Translations under genes and position numbers: made by a program
Part shown: positions 26,177-34,777 of the stretch, in pieces
Position numbering within the stretch: the first letter of the stretch is position 1
Layout: every line of letters begins with the position of its first letter
DNA from: Bradyrhizobium jicamae
GTDB lineage: Bacteria; Pseudomonadota; Alphaproteobacteria; Rhizobiales; Xanthobacteraceae
DNA: 64,000 nucleotides
Reading direction: 5' to 3'
Assembly (NCBI RefSeq): GCF_018130215.1
Contig: NZ_JAFCKQ010000012.1
Span: forward strand, 62,001-126,000
Notes under the pieces: generated by a model
The model's database searches: none
Told to the model about the DNA's origin: nothing
Seen by the model: the letters and a program-made list of their open reading frames with translations, nothing else

Positions 26177-27553
26177 TCAGCATTCAACGATATTCACGGC
26201 GAGACCTCCTTCGGACGTCTCCTTGTACTTCGAGAGCATGTCCGCGCCGGTGTCGCGCATCGTCTTGATGACATTGTCCAGGCTGACGTGGTGTTCGCCG
26301 TCGCCGAACAGCGCCATGCGGGCAGCGTTGATTGCCTTTATCGATCCGATCGCGTTGCGTTCGATGCAGGGGATCTGAACCATCCCGCCCACGGGGTCGC
26401 AGGTCAGGCCAAGGTGGTGCTCCATGCCGATCTCGGCCGCGTTCTCCACCTGCGCTATCGATCCTCCAAGGACTGCGCAGAGCCCGGCTGCCGCCATCGA
26501 ACAGGCCACACCGACTTCGCCCTGGCAGCCCACTTCCGCGCCGGAAATCGAGGCGTTCTTCTTGTAGAGAATCCCGATCGCAGCGGCTGTCAGCAGAAAG
26601 TCCATGACACCGTGCTCGGAAGCTTCAGGAACGAAGTCCACATAGTAGCGCAAGACCGCCGGGATAATTCCGGCCGCACCGTTGGTGGGAGCAGTGACGA
26701 CCCGGCCGCCGGCCGCGTTCTCCTCGTTCACGGCCATCGCGTACAGGTTGACCCATTCCATGGCATACAGCGGATCGGCGCTGACGCTCGGCCGGCTGCG
26801 CAAGAGCTTTGCAAGGGACGGGGCTCTACGCCGCACCTGCATGCGCCCGGGGAGCAGGCCTTCCGTGACGCAGCCCCTCTCGATGCAGCCGTTCATGACC
26901 TGCCAGATCTGTACGAGCCCGCGATCGATCTCTTCGTCTGTACGCAGCGCACGCTCATTGGCGCGCATGAGTTCGGCGATGCTCAAGGCGTTCCTCTTGC
27001 AAAGGGCGACGAGATCATCTGCCGTGCCGTAGTCGTAAGGAAAGCGAGCTGCCGGACCATTCGGCGCCGGATCCTGCGCCCCGATGTCCGACTCTCTCAC
27101 GACGAAGCCGCCGCCCACGGAGAAGTAGGTTTCAGCGGCCAGCATGTCGCCGTCGGCGCCGAAGGCGGAGAGCGTCATGCCGTTCGGATGAAATGCAAGT
27201 GGCTTTACGCTCCACTTGATATGCTGAAGGGCATCAAAACGGACCGTCTGACGCCCGTCGAGACAAATCGCACTCTCTTTCCCGATCTTTGCGAGGATCG
27301 ACGGAACCGCATCGATATCGATCGTGTCGGGTGCGTAGCCGGACAATCCGAGCAAGACCGCCGTGTCCGTTGCGTGCCCCTTACCCGTTGCGGCCAAGGA
27401 GCCGTGGAGCCAGATACGGATGCCCTGGACCCGGTTGAGAACTCCGGTTTCTGAGAGTTGCCTTGCAAACGCGCGCGCGGCCTTCATTGGTCCAACGGTG
27501 TGAGAGCTCGATGGCCCTACACCGATTTTGAACATATCGAAGACGCTAAGCAT
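26177..27553 (-). CDS. sdaA: L-serine ammonia-lyase, iron-sulfur type
   Basis: 458 residues in one chain, converting L-serine to pyruvate and ammonia. The N-terminal beta domain opens SVFDMFKIGVGPSSSHTVGPM. The alpha domain holds the three [4Fe-4S] cysteines near 342 (EVGCQGEVG), 385 (LTCDPVGG) and 396 (IPCIERN), in nearly the same places as in E. coli SdaA. The start is the ATG after GAGGGAGGGG; upstream in-frame sequence is leader. The oxygen-sensitive cluster fits a role in low oxygen beside FixK-boxed genes. Two perfect hairpins lie in its mRNA leader. Confidence 0.95.
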   Translation of the reverse strand: MLSVFDMFKIGVGPSSSHTVGPMKAARAFARQLSETGVLNRVQGIRIWLHGSLAATGKGHATDTAVLLGLSGYAPDTIDIDAVPSILAKIGKESAICLDGRQTVRFDALQHIKWSVKPLAFHPNGMTLSAFGADGDMLAAETYFSVGGGFVVRESDIGAQDPAPNGPAARFPYDYGTADDLVALCKRNALSIAELMRANERALRTDEEIDRGLVQIWQVMNGCIERGCVTEGLLPGRMQVRRRAPSLAKLLRSRPSVSADPLYAMEWVNLYAMAVNEENAAGGRVVTAPTNGAAGIIPAVLRYYVDFVPEASEHGVMDFLLTAAAIGILYKKNASISGAEVGCQGEVGVACSMAAAGLCAVLGGSIAQVENAAEIGMEHHLGLTCDPVGGMVQIPCIERNAIGSIKAINAARMALFGDGEHHVSLDNVIKTMRDTGADMLSKYKETSEGGLAVNIVEC

Positions 27554-28002
27554 CTTACCCCTCCCTCGGATATCGCGGCTGCCAAGCCGCTGCGTGCAAC
27601 GCTCCCGCGTTCCACGCAACGCGGGAGGGGTTACCTGGCAGAGTCGATGAACCTCATCGCCGAGTTCGACATTTGGCACGTCGGCGAGATCCACTCACGA
27701 AGTATACCCGAACGCGCCGGCCGTGCACCAAGGCGTCGCCAACCGCCGCAAACTCGGCTGCGGCGGCTGCCGCGCCGATTTCGTGTCCGTCGCCCTTGAC
27801 CGATGGGATGACTTTGATCCCGGGACCGATGAACTCTGGCAAGGTTGCGTGGCAGCCAGGTCCATGACCATCGAGAGGGCGGCTTCATGCAGGACGGGGC
27901 TGCGCTGAATTCAGTCTTGGCTAGCATTGTGACTGTCCAGTTGGTGCTGAGTAGCCCCGCCGGAGCCCTGATCACCGGGCGAAGCTCGCGCCTCGCGCAG
28001 CG
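27554..28002. other. 450-base gap upstream of sdaA: leader plus possible gene relic
   Basis: The part nearest sdaA (27554-27630) is a hairpin-rich leader. Beyond it, about 27640-27980, base usage looks coding-like on the minus strand (phrases such as PGIKVIPSVKGDGHEIG), but every frame is short or interrupted and I recognise no family. It may be a decayed gene that once lay between the symporter and sdaA. Confidence 0.4.
27575..27627 (-). promoter_or_regulatory. Double hairpin in the sdaA mRNA leader
   Basis: Read towards sdaA there is first a 10-base perfect stem (27602-27611 with 27618-27627, 6-base loop), then a 6-base stem GCGGCT/AGCCGC (27575-27590, 4-base loop), and then the ribosome site and ATG at 27553. 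No U-tract follows either hairpin, so they are not ordinary terminators. mRNA stability or translational control is possible. Confidence 0.5.
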
Positions 28003-29301
28003 TTAGCCGGCTGCAGCGGTTTGCAAGAGGGGAGTCTCTTCCTCGACAGCTGCACCCAGCTCGTTCTCCCATTTGGCGACGACGGCAGTGGCGATACCGT
28101 TGCCAATGACGTTCGTCATCGTCCGCCCCATGTCGAGGAAAGCGTCGATGCCGATCAGCAGAACGAGGCCGCCGGCCGGCAGACCGAAGGTGGGCAGCGT
28201 TGCGGCTGCGACGACAAGCGAGGCGCGGGGCACGCCGGCGATACCCTTGCTCGTGACCATCAGAAGAAGCAGCATCGCAATCTGCGTCGTGATGGGCATG
28301 TCGATATTGAAGGCCTGGGCGACGAACAGCGCGGCAAACGTCTGATACATCATCGAACCATCGAGATTGAACGAATACCCGAGCGGCAGGACGAAGCCGG
28401 CGATGCGTTCGGAGACGCCGAACTTCATCAATTGCTCGATCATCTTGGGGAACGCGGCCTCGCTGCTCGAGGTCGAGAAGGCGATCATCATCGGCTGTCT
28501 GAGCAGGCGGAGCAAGAACTTGATCGATCCGCCGAGTACGACACTGCCCGCACCGATGATGAGTACCCAGAGCACGAAGAGGCCGAAATAGAAGGCGCTG
28601 ACGAACTTTCCGTAGGTGACGAGAACGCCGAGGCCCTGCGTTGAAATGACCGAGGCCATGGCGGCGAAGACGCCGAACGGGGCGAAACGCATGACATAGT
28701 CGGTGAACTTGAGCATCACCGGAACGATCTGGTCGATCGACTTGGCGATATCGGGGGCAAACGCCCCCTTGACGGCACTGAGCGCAAAACCGAAGAACAT
28801 CGAGAAGACGAGGATCTGCAGCACCTCGTTGCCCGCCATCGCCTGAACGATGCTGGTCGGGAACACGTGCGCGGCAAAGTCCTTGACGTTCAGGCTGCTG
28901 GTCTGGACGTTGGCCGTCGCATTCGCGTCGGGCAGTGCAAGGCCGAGCCCGTGGCCCGGATGCAGGACGTTGGCAAGCAGCAGCCCAACCAGCAGCGAGA
29001 CGACGGATGCCGTGATGAACCAGGCCAGCGACTTCACGGCGATCCGGCCGACCGCGCCACCGTTCGCACTGAGACTGGTGATTCCGGAGACGATGGTGCC
29101 AAACACCAACGGTGCAATGATCATCTTGATCATGCGCAGGAAGATGTCCGACACGATGGAGAAATAGCCGGCGATGATCTTCGCCTGCTCCGGGCTCGCC
29201 AGTCTGTTGCACGCGTAGCCTGCCGCGATGCCGAGAACCAGACTGACCATGATGTACGTGGTCAGCTTGTTGGGATTTTGAGTTCTGCTGCCTGCCTGCA
29301 T
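28003..29301 (-). CDS. Dicarboxylate/amino-acid:cation symporter (DctA/GltP family)
   Basis: 432 residues from an ATG inside a longer open frame; the upstream extension is low-complexity and would overlap the neighbour. Eight-helix plus two-hairpin transporter of the DAACS family. The serine-rich hairpin AFSTSSSEAAFPKM and the unwound-helix motif YSFNLDGSMMYQ are present. Substrates are C4-dicarboxylates, aspartate or glutamate, driven by protons or sodium. Its position between serine dehydratase and the class V PLP enzyme fits import of aspartate or a related acid for this island. Confidence 0.93.
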   Translation of the reverse strand: MQAGSRTQNPNKLTTYIMVSLVLGIAAGYACNRLASPEQAKIIAGYFSIVSDIFLRMIKMIIAPLVFGTIVSGITSLSANGGAVGRIAVKSLAWFITASVVSLLVGLLLANVLHPGHGLGLALPDANATANVQTSSLNVKDFAAHVFPTSIVQAMAGNEVLQILVFSMFFGFALSAVKGAFAPDIAKSIDQIVPVMLKFTDYVMRFAPFGVFAAMASVISTQGLGVLVTYGKFVSAFYFGLFVLWVLIIGAGSVVLGGSIKFLLRLLRQPMMIAFSTSSSEAAFPKMIEQLMKFGVSERIAGFVLPLGYSFNLDGSMMYQTFAALFVAQAFNIDMPITTQIAMLLLLMVTSKGIAGVPRASLVVAAATLPTFGLPAGGLVLLIGIDAFLDMGRTMTNVIGNGIATAVVAKWENELGAAVEEETPLLQTAAAG

Positions 29302-29401
29302 GACGAGATCCTGCGCGCCACCGGGGGGTGCAGCATCCGAGTTGTGGCGCATTTCCGGCGTCTCGGCGGCTGCTGCTGGAGGAAGTGAAGGTCGTATTGG
29401 A

Positions 29402-30583
29402 CTACCCGAGCTTGGACAGAACGGCGGTGCGGGCCCGAGCCGAAGGCGCATTGCGGGCGCGGATTGCTTCCATGAGCCTGTCGATGTCAGCCGTGGTGTT
29501 GAACATGCCCAACGAGACGCGGATGCCGTCGCGTTCCGGCGATACGCGAACGCCGTTCTGCGTGAAATAGTCGAGCCAATCGGCCGCCGGCAAAGCGATG
29601 ACGTAGATGTGCGGCGCGCGATGCTGCCGGTCCCGCGGGCCGACCAGGCCGACGCCGAGCCCATTGAGGCGCTCGATCAGATAGTCGCCGAGGTCGAAGC
29701 AGTGCCGCTGGATATTTTCGATACCGATTTGGTTGATGAGGTCGATTGCCGCACCCAGGCCCTGGATGGCCGGAAGGTTGAAGTTGCCCAGTTCGAACCG
29801 GCCGGCCGTCGGCGGCAGGGCCAGATTGTCGGGCCTGGCGACGAAGTCCAACGGCGGCTCGGCAAGACTGGCAGCCGCCAGGTAGGCCGGCTCCAGTTCG
29901 GTCCTTGTCGCGTCCCAATAGAGCAGGCCGAGTCCTTGCGGGACAAGCAGTCCCTTGTGCGTGCCCGAGCCGATGAAGGTTGCCTTCATCGCCTTGGCGT
30001 CAATTGGCACGACGCCGATGCCCTGCATCGCGTCGACGACGAAATAGAGCGAACGCTCTGCGCACAGAGCACCTACGCTCTCCACGTCGAAGCGATGCCC
30101 GGCATGGAAAGTGACAAGCGACATCGATATCGCGCGGGTCCGCTCGTCGATGTGCGGCCGGAAGCTTTCCGCATCGACCACCTCTGTCATCGGAATGAAG
30201 ACGATCTCGACGCCCTTCTTCCGAAGATTGAGGAAAGCGTAGGCGTTGTTGGGATGATCGCCGTGGATCATCAGAACCTTGTCACCAGCGCGAAGCGGGA
30301 GCGCGTTGGCTGCGATGTTCATGCTTTCGGAGGTGTTCTTGGTGAAGGCGATCTCGTTCGGCCTGGCGCCCAGGAAAGCCGCGACCTTGGTGCGCGTCTC
30401 TTCAAGTCGGTTGAGCCAGATCTGCTTCGGCCCCGCGGTCTCGAAGCCCTCCTGCAGGAAGCGCTCATAGGCCTCCTTGACCGGCCGCGAGAGCGGGGTC
30501 TGAAATCCGCTATCGAGATAAACGACGTGTTCGGCGGCCGGAAAGGCCTTTCGAACGGCGGCAACGTCGTAGTGACGCGACAT
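29402..30583 (-). CDS. Class V aminotransferase-fold PLP enzyme
   Basis: 393 residues from the ATG with a GGGAGAG site. Fold-type I PLP enzyme of the NifS/isopenicillin-epimerase/kynureninase branch: K210 in GSGTHKG would bind PLP, D184 and Q187 (VVDAMQG) its ring, and VYLDSGFQTPLS is the usual opening. There is no cysteine in the desulfurase active-site loop that I can identify, so a lyase, epimerase or aminotransferase acting on a small amino acid is more likely than sulfur transfer. It is divergent from an IclR regulator and followed by the symporter gene. Confidence 0.86.
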   Translation of the reverse strand: MSRHYDVAAVRKAFPAAEHVVYLDSGFQTPLSRPVKEAYERFLQEGFETAGPKQIWLNRLEETRTKVAAFLGARPNEIAFTKNTSESMNIAANALPLRAGDKVLMIHGDHPNNAYAFLNLRKKGVEIVFIPMTEVVDAESFRPHIDERTRAISMSLVTFHAGHRFDVESVGALCAERSLYFVVDAMQGIGVVPIDAKAMKATFIGSGTHKGLLVPQGLGLLYWDATRTELEPAYLAAASLAEPPLDFVARPDNLALPPTAGRFELGNFNLPAIQGLGAAIDLINQIGIENIQRHCFDLGDYLIERLNGLGVGLVGPRDRQHRAPHIYVIALPAADWLDYFTQNGVRVSPERDGIRVSLGMFNTTADIDRLMEAIRARNAPSARARTAVLSKLG

Positions 30584-30799
30584 CCCACTCTCCCTGACGA
30601 GCGCGACCGAGGCTGCTTCGGACTGTTGTTGCTTGAGCCGGTTCTGGCCGCGCAGTGCGCTGCACAAAATTTGATCTCTCACCGGCAGAGCCAAGGATAT
30701 GGGCACGACCGTTCTTCGTCCATCGACATTTTCATATTTAGGCTGTAATTATTCCGAAAATCGATAATTCGTTTTTGTCGAAATGATGGGAAGGGAGCC
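30584..30799. promoter_or_regulatory. AT-rich divergent promoter region between PLP enzyme and IclR genes
   Basis: Bases about 30718-30785 are much richer in A and T than the surroundings and include a TTCG-N7-CGAA dyad (TTCGTTTTTGTCGAA) close to the IclR start. IclR proteins commonly bind such divergent regions and repress themselves. The exact operator cannot be fixed from one sequence. Confidence 0.45.
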
Positions 30800-31591
30800 A
30801 TGACCAGCAAAGCGGATGGGCCCCTCGACCGGGCATTTGCCGTGGTCGGGCATGTCGCCGAGCAGACCAAGGCGGTCTCGGTGGCGGAGATCGCCAGTGC
30901 GCTTGCGCTACCGCTTCCGACGACCCACAGGCTCGTCGGAAATCTCGAGGCGCGAGGCCTCCTGCAGAAGGCCATCGGGACGAAGCGCTATGTGGTCGGC
31001 AATCAGATGGTGACGTTGGCCGCGAAAGCCATCGCGGCAGCCTTCCGCACGGCGCGACGGCATGCGGTGCTGCGAGCGGTCGCAGACGAGATCGGCGAGC
31101 AATGCGAGATCGGCGTGGTGCGCGGCGATGTCGTCAGCTACGTCGACAGCGTCAGCGTCATCCAGCCGCTGGGGCTGCAGTTCAGGCCGGGAGAGGCCGC
31201 GCCGCTGCACTGCACGTCGACCGGCAAGATCTACATGAGCCGCTTGCCCGCGCGCTATCGTGACCGGCTGGTCGATGCGCTCACGCTGACGAAATTCACC
31301 GACAACACCATTACCGACCGGGACACATTCTTGACGGTCCTCGAGGAGACCCGCCGCCGCGGCTGGGCCAAGTCGAACGAAGAGTATGTCAGGGGCGTGG
31401 TCGGTTGCTCGGTCCCCATCGTGTCTCCGGATGGCAACCTGATCGCATGCCTCGGCGTGTCAGTGCCCGTGGCGCGGGTCAGCTTCGACGAGCTCGACCG
31501 CTTCATTGCGCCACTGCAGAAAGCGGCCAGGCTGCTTTCGCAAACGATCCTGGCGGACAATGAGAGCGAAGCGAGCGAGGAAGCCCGATGA
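30800..31591 (+). CDS. IclR-family transcriptional regulator
   Basis: 263 residues. A winged helix-turn-helix at about 10-65 (AFAVVGHVAEQTKAVSVAEIASAL) is followed by the IclR effector domain (about 85-255) with LHCTSTGKIYMSRLP and GWAKSNEEYVRGVVGCSVPI. It likely controls the divergent PLP enzyme and perhaps the symporter and sdaA downstream of it. The effector is probably an organic acid or amino acid of this pathway. Confidence 0.93.
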   Translation: MTSKADGPLDRAFAVVGHVAEQTKAVSVAEIASALALPLPTTHRLVGNLEARGLLQKAIGTKRYVVGNQMVTLAAKAIAAAFRTARRHAVLRAVADEIGEQCEIGVVRGDVVSYVDSVSVIQPLGLQFRPGEAAPLHCTSTGKIYMSRLPARYRDRLVDALTLTKFTDNTITDRDTFLTVLEETRRRGWAKSNEEYVRGVVGCSVPIVSPDGNLIACLGVSVPVARVSFDELDRFIAPLQKAARLLSQTILADNESEASEEAR

Positions 31592-31616
31592 GAGTCTTCC
31601 CGGGTCACATCAGGCG

Positions 31617-32711
31617 CTACTTCTCGGCCGGCTCCGTGCGTGCAAGCCCCAGCCCACGCCGTTCCGCGTCATAGCCCGATGTCAGGATCGACTGCCACCA
31701 TGCCCGGTTCGCCAGATACCAGCGGACGGTCTTGTCCAGTCCGCTGTCGAAATTCTCCTGCGCGCGCCAGCCGAGGTCGCGCTCCAGTTTCGCGGCGTCG
31801 ATCGCGTAGCGGCGGTCGTGGCCCGGGCGGTCGGCCACGAAGGAGATCAGCCGGCGGTGCTCGCCCTGGTTCGATGGCTGCAGCCGATCGAGCAGCCGGC
31901 AGACCTGCTCGACGACATCGAGATTGGTCCGTTCGTTGCGGCCGCCGACATTGTAGGTCTCTCCGATCCGCCCGTGGCGGAGGATCGTGTACAGGGCGCG
32001 GGCGTGATCCTCGACATGGAGCCAGTCGCGAACCTGCCTGCCGTCGCCATAGACCGGCAGCGTCTCGCCTGCGAGCGCCTTGATGATCATGTGCGGGATC
32101 AGCTTCTCGGGAAACTGATAGGGCCCGTAATTGTTCGAGCAGTTCGAGATCAGGCAGGGCAGTTCGTAGGTCTCGCACCAGGCGCGAACCAGATGGTCCG
32201 AGGCGGCCTTGCTGGCGGAGTAGGGCGAGTTCGGCGCATAGGGACTGCGTTCGGTGAACGCGCCGTGCGCGCCGAGCGATCCGAACACCTCGTCGGTCGA
32301 GACATGCAGCAGCCGGAACGATGCGCGCTCTTGTGGCGTCAGCGCGCGCCAGTGCCGCAGCGCTTCCTGCAGCAGCGTGAACGTGCCGGTGATGTTGGTC
32401 CTGATGAACTCCTGCGGGCCGTCGATCGAGCGGTCGACATGGCTCTCCGCCGCGAGATGGATCACGCCCTGCGGCCGATATCTGGCAAACAGCCCGCGCA
32501 ACGCCTCGCCGTCGCAGATATCGGTCCGCGCCAGCCCATAGCGCGCGGATTGCGGCCCGGCCTGCGGAATGGAATCCAGGCTCGACGCATAGGTGAGCTT
32601 GTCGATGTTGACGATCGAAACGTCGGTGGTCTCGAGCAAATGCCTGATCACGGCGGAGCCGATGAAGCCGGCGCCGCCGGTGACGAAGAGTGTTGATCGA
32701 TCCGTGCTCAT
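31617..32711 (-). CDS. rfbB: dTDP-glucose 4,6-dehydratase
   Basis: 364 residues from the ATG at 32711; the frame is open further upstream but only as a shadow of rfbA. Extended short-chain dehydrogenase: NAD motif GGAGFIG (12-18), catalytic TDE at 139-141 (HVSTDEVFG), Y164 and K168 in PYSASKAAS. It makes dTDP-4-keto-6-deoxyglucose, the branch point to rhamnose and other deoxysugars. Downstream of rfbA by 17 bases. rfbC and rfbD are not in the window, so the final sugar is unresolved. Confidence 0.95.
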   Translation of the reverse strand: MSTDRSTLFVTGGAGFIGSAVIRHLLETTDVSIVNIDKLTYASSLDSIPQAGPQSARYGLARTDICDGEALRGLFARYRPQGVIHLAAESHVDRSIDGPQEFIRTNITGTFTLLQEALRHWRALTPQERASFRLLHVSTDEVFGSLGAHGAFTERSPYAPNSPYSASKAASDHLVRAWCETYELPCLISNCSNNYGPYQFPEKLIPHMIIKALAGETLPVYGDGRQVRDWLHVEDHARALYTILRHGRIGETYNVGGRNERTNLDVVEQVCRLLDRLQPSNQGEHRRLISFVADRPGHDRRYAIDAAKLERDLGWRAQENFDSGLDKTVRWYLANRAWWQSILTSGYDAERRGLGLARTEPAEK

Positions 32712-32728
32712 GCCGTGGTGTCGTGGTG

Positions 32729-33616
32729 CTAGCGTTGCAGCTTCGCAAGGCTGCGATAGATCGAAAGCAGATATTCGCCATAGCTGCTCTTGGCCGACCG
32801 CTGCGCCAGTCCGTGGAACTGATCGAGCGTGATGTTCCCCATCCGGAGCGCGATCTCCTCGAGACACGCAATTCGCAGGCCCTGCCGCTGCTCGAGAATC
32901 TGAACGAAATGGCTGGCTTCGACCAGCGACGAATGGGTGCCAGTATCGAGCCAGGCGAAGCCGCGATGGAGCATTTCGACCGAGAGCTCGCCGCGCTCGA
33001 TGTAGGCGCGGTTGACGTCGGTGATCTCGAGCTCGCCGCGCGGCGACGGCTTCACCGAGGCCGCGATGTCGAGAACCGCGTTGTCGTAGAAATAGAGACC
33101 GGTTACCGCGATATCGGATTTCGGCTCGGCCGGCTTTTCCTCGATCGAGATCGGCCGCCGCTGGCTGTCCAGCTCGACCACGCCGTAGCTCTGCGGCGAG
33201 CTGACCGAATAGCCGAAGATCGTCGCGCCGCGCGTCTTGCTGGCGGCCCGCGCCAGCTTGTCGCTGAGGCCGTGACCGTAGAAGATGTTGTCGCCGAGGA
33301 TCAACGCGACGTTGTCGCGACCTACGAAGTCGCGGCCGACGATGAAGGCATCGGCGAGGCCGCGCGGCTGGTCCTGCACGGCATAGGAGAACTTGAGTCC
33401 GAGCTCGCTGCCTTCGCCGAGCAGCCGGCGGAACAGGTGCTGATCCTCCGGCGTCGTGATGATCAGGATGTCCTTGATTCCCGCGAGCATCAGCGTCGAC
33501 AAGGGATAGTAGATCATCGGCTTGTCGAACACCGGCAGCAATTGCTTGGACACCACCGTCGTCACCGGGTAGAGCCGCGCTCCGGTTCCACCCGCAAGAA
33601 CTATCCCCTTCATCAC
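32729..33616 (-). CDS. rfbA: Glucose-1-phosphate thymidylyltransferase
   Basis: 295 residues, the normal RfbA/RmlA length. The nucleotidyltransferase signature is [13 protein letters not shown] near the N-terminus, followed by [20 protein letters not shown] and [11 protein letters not shown]. It makes dTDP-glucose from dTTP and glucose-1-phosphate. First gene of the pair with rfbB; it supplies activated deoxysugar precursors for the exopolysaccharide genes to the right. Confidence 0.96.
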   Translation of the reverse strand: MMKGIVLAGGTGARLYPVTTVVSKQLLPVFDKPMIYYPLSTLMLAGIKDILIITTPEDQHLFRRLLGEGSELGLKFSYAVQDQPRGLADAFIVGRDFVGRDNVALILGDNIFYGHGLSDKLARAASKTRGATIFGYSVSSPQSYGVVELDSQRRPISIEEKPAEPKSDIAVTGLYFYDNAVLDIAASVKPSPRGELEITDVNRAYIERGELSVEMLHRGFAWLDTGTHSSLVEASHFVQILEQRQGLRIACLEEIALRMGNITLDQFHGLAQRSAKSSYGEYLLSIYRSLAKLQR

Positions 33617-34084
33617 ACCTCTCGCCCCGCGGAATTTGAGGGTTGCCGCTCAAGCTCTAGCATAGATTTTCGCCCGCGGTACGGGGCCATGGCCCGGATT
33701 TACCATTTTGGCGCAAGACCTTGCGCGAGTGTCGCGTTGACGTCGCAATGCCCCGCGCCCGGCAGGGTCCTTGACGCCGGCGCCTTAGAGAAAATCGGCT
33801 CTCACGACCAGTACGCCGGGCATTCATCGCGCGCCAAAGCATGTCGTCGTGTGGACGAGCTCACATTCCCGCGAAAGCATCGCTGCTATGTTGCCGAAGA
33901 TCCGCTGCTCGACGGTAACCACGATCGGTTAAGTCGACTGCTGGTCTCATTGCGCGTGTTGTTCCCCGGCGATAAAACGAAATTGATTTCACGAAGCCCG
34001 CCGCAACTGGCGATGTCCCAATTTCGTCATGACACTATTGAACTTGATTGCTAGAAAAGTTGAATCGTGCAGCCTGGTCTCGAT
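33617..34084. other. Non-coding gap upstream of rfbA
   Basis: About 470 bases of lower GC content than the neighbours. I found no frame with coding character, no long hairpin and no recognisable operator. It must contain the rfbAB promoter. Confidence 0.5.
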
Positions 34085-34240
34085 ATGCCTTCCCAACCAC
34101 AAAAGATCCCGCTGTTCCTGCGTTTCAAGGAAAGAAGCGTGTCGGGAGCGTTCGTTGCGCTCACGGTGCTGGCGATGGTTGGATGGATCTATCTGCTGAG
34201 CTCGATGTTCGCGAGATTTGTTCTCTGGTTCTTTTCGTGA
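34085..34240 (+). CDS. Small single-pass membrane protein
   Basis: 51 residues: a basic, polar N-terminus of about 19 residues and a long hydrophobic helix rich in aromatic residues ending VLWFFS. The codon choice is ordinary for this genome and the frame is clean. No clear ribosome site is visible. Family unknown. Confidence 0.4.
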   Translation: MPSQPQKIPLFLRFKERSVSGAFVALTVLAMVGWIYLLSSMFARFVLWFFS

Positions 34241-34390
34241 TTCGCGGAGTTCTTTCTGATTAGCTTTGCACCGCCCGGCTGCACAAAAAATCCAATCTGT
34301 GAACAATCTTTCGGCGTGCCGAAACATGATGTGGTCACAACTTCGGACTCTAAAACGGGTCAGCGCAAATGCCAGATCAGGACCTCAGCG

Positions 34391-34588
34391 ATGGCCACTG
34401 CTTTTACGATCGTCGCCGTCACATACGCCCTCGGATTCGTCTTGGGATACGTGCTGCGCTCGTGGCGTTCGCAAAAACGCCGGGCACACTACCTGCTATA
34501 TGCGCCATATCGATTCAGTTCGTCGAACGCAGGGTCAATTCCAGGACGTCAAGCGAGTACGTTTGACCGCCCGCGACGCGCTTTCTGA
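34391..34588 (+). CDS. Small membrane protein with basic RR tail
   Basis: 65 residues from the ATG preceded by AGGACC; a longer frame begins at 34316 but its extra residues look non-coding. One membrane helix (about 4-22, ending LGYVLRSW) is followed by a basic stretch RSQKRRAHYLL and a polar tail. The layout is the same as the 54-residue protein at 43943. Function unknown; perhaps an accessory of envelope polysaccharide assembly. Confidence 0.45.
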   Translation: MATAFTIVAVTYALGFVLGYVLRSWRSQKRRAHYLLYAPYRFSSSNAGSIPGRQASTFDRPRRAF

Positions 34589-34777
34589 TTCAAGGTAAGG
34601 CCGAAGGGAAGCGTTTTTCCAGGCCGCTTTGACCCGCCTCCATGGCATAATGCTTGCTGGGGCAGGCAAGATAGATATCGTTTTGGTGGAGCAGCGCACG
34701 CTCGACCAGGAGGCTTCTGTTGGTCACACAGCGCCGTTCACGCGAGGCTGCCAATTCCCGTCCGAGGCACTAGCAGC

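Noticed and set aside
27631..27975. 114-codon minus-strand frame upstream of sdaA
   Set aside because: Two overlapping frames share the protein-like part, neither is complete, and the hairpin leader lies within one. Recorded only as a possible relic.
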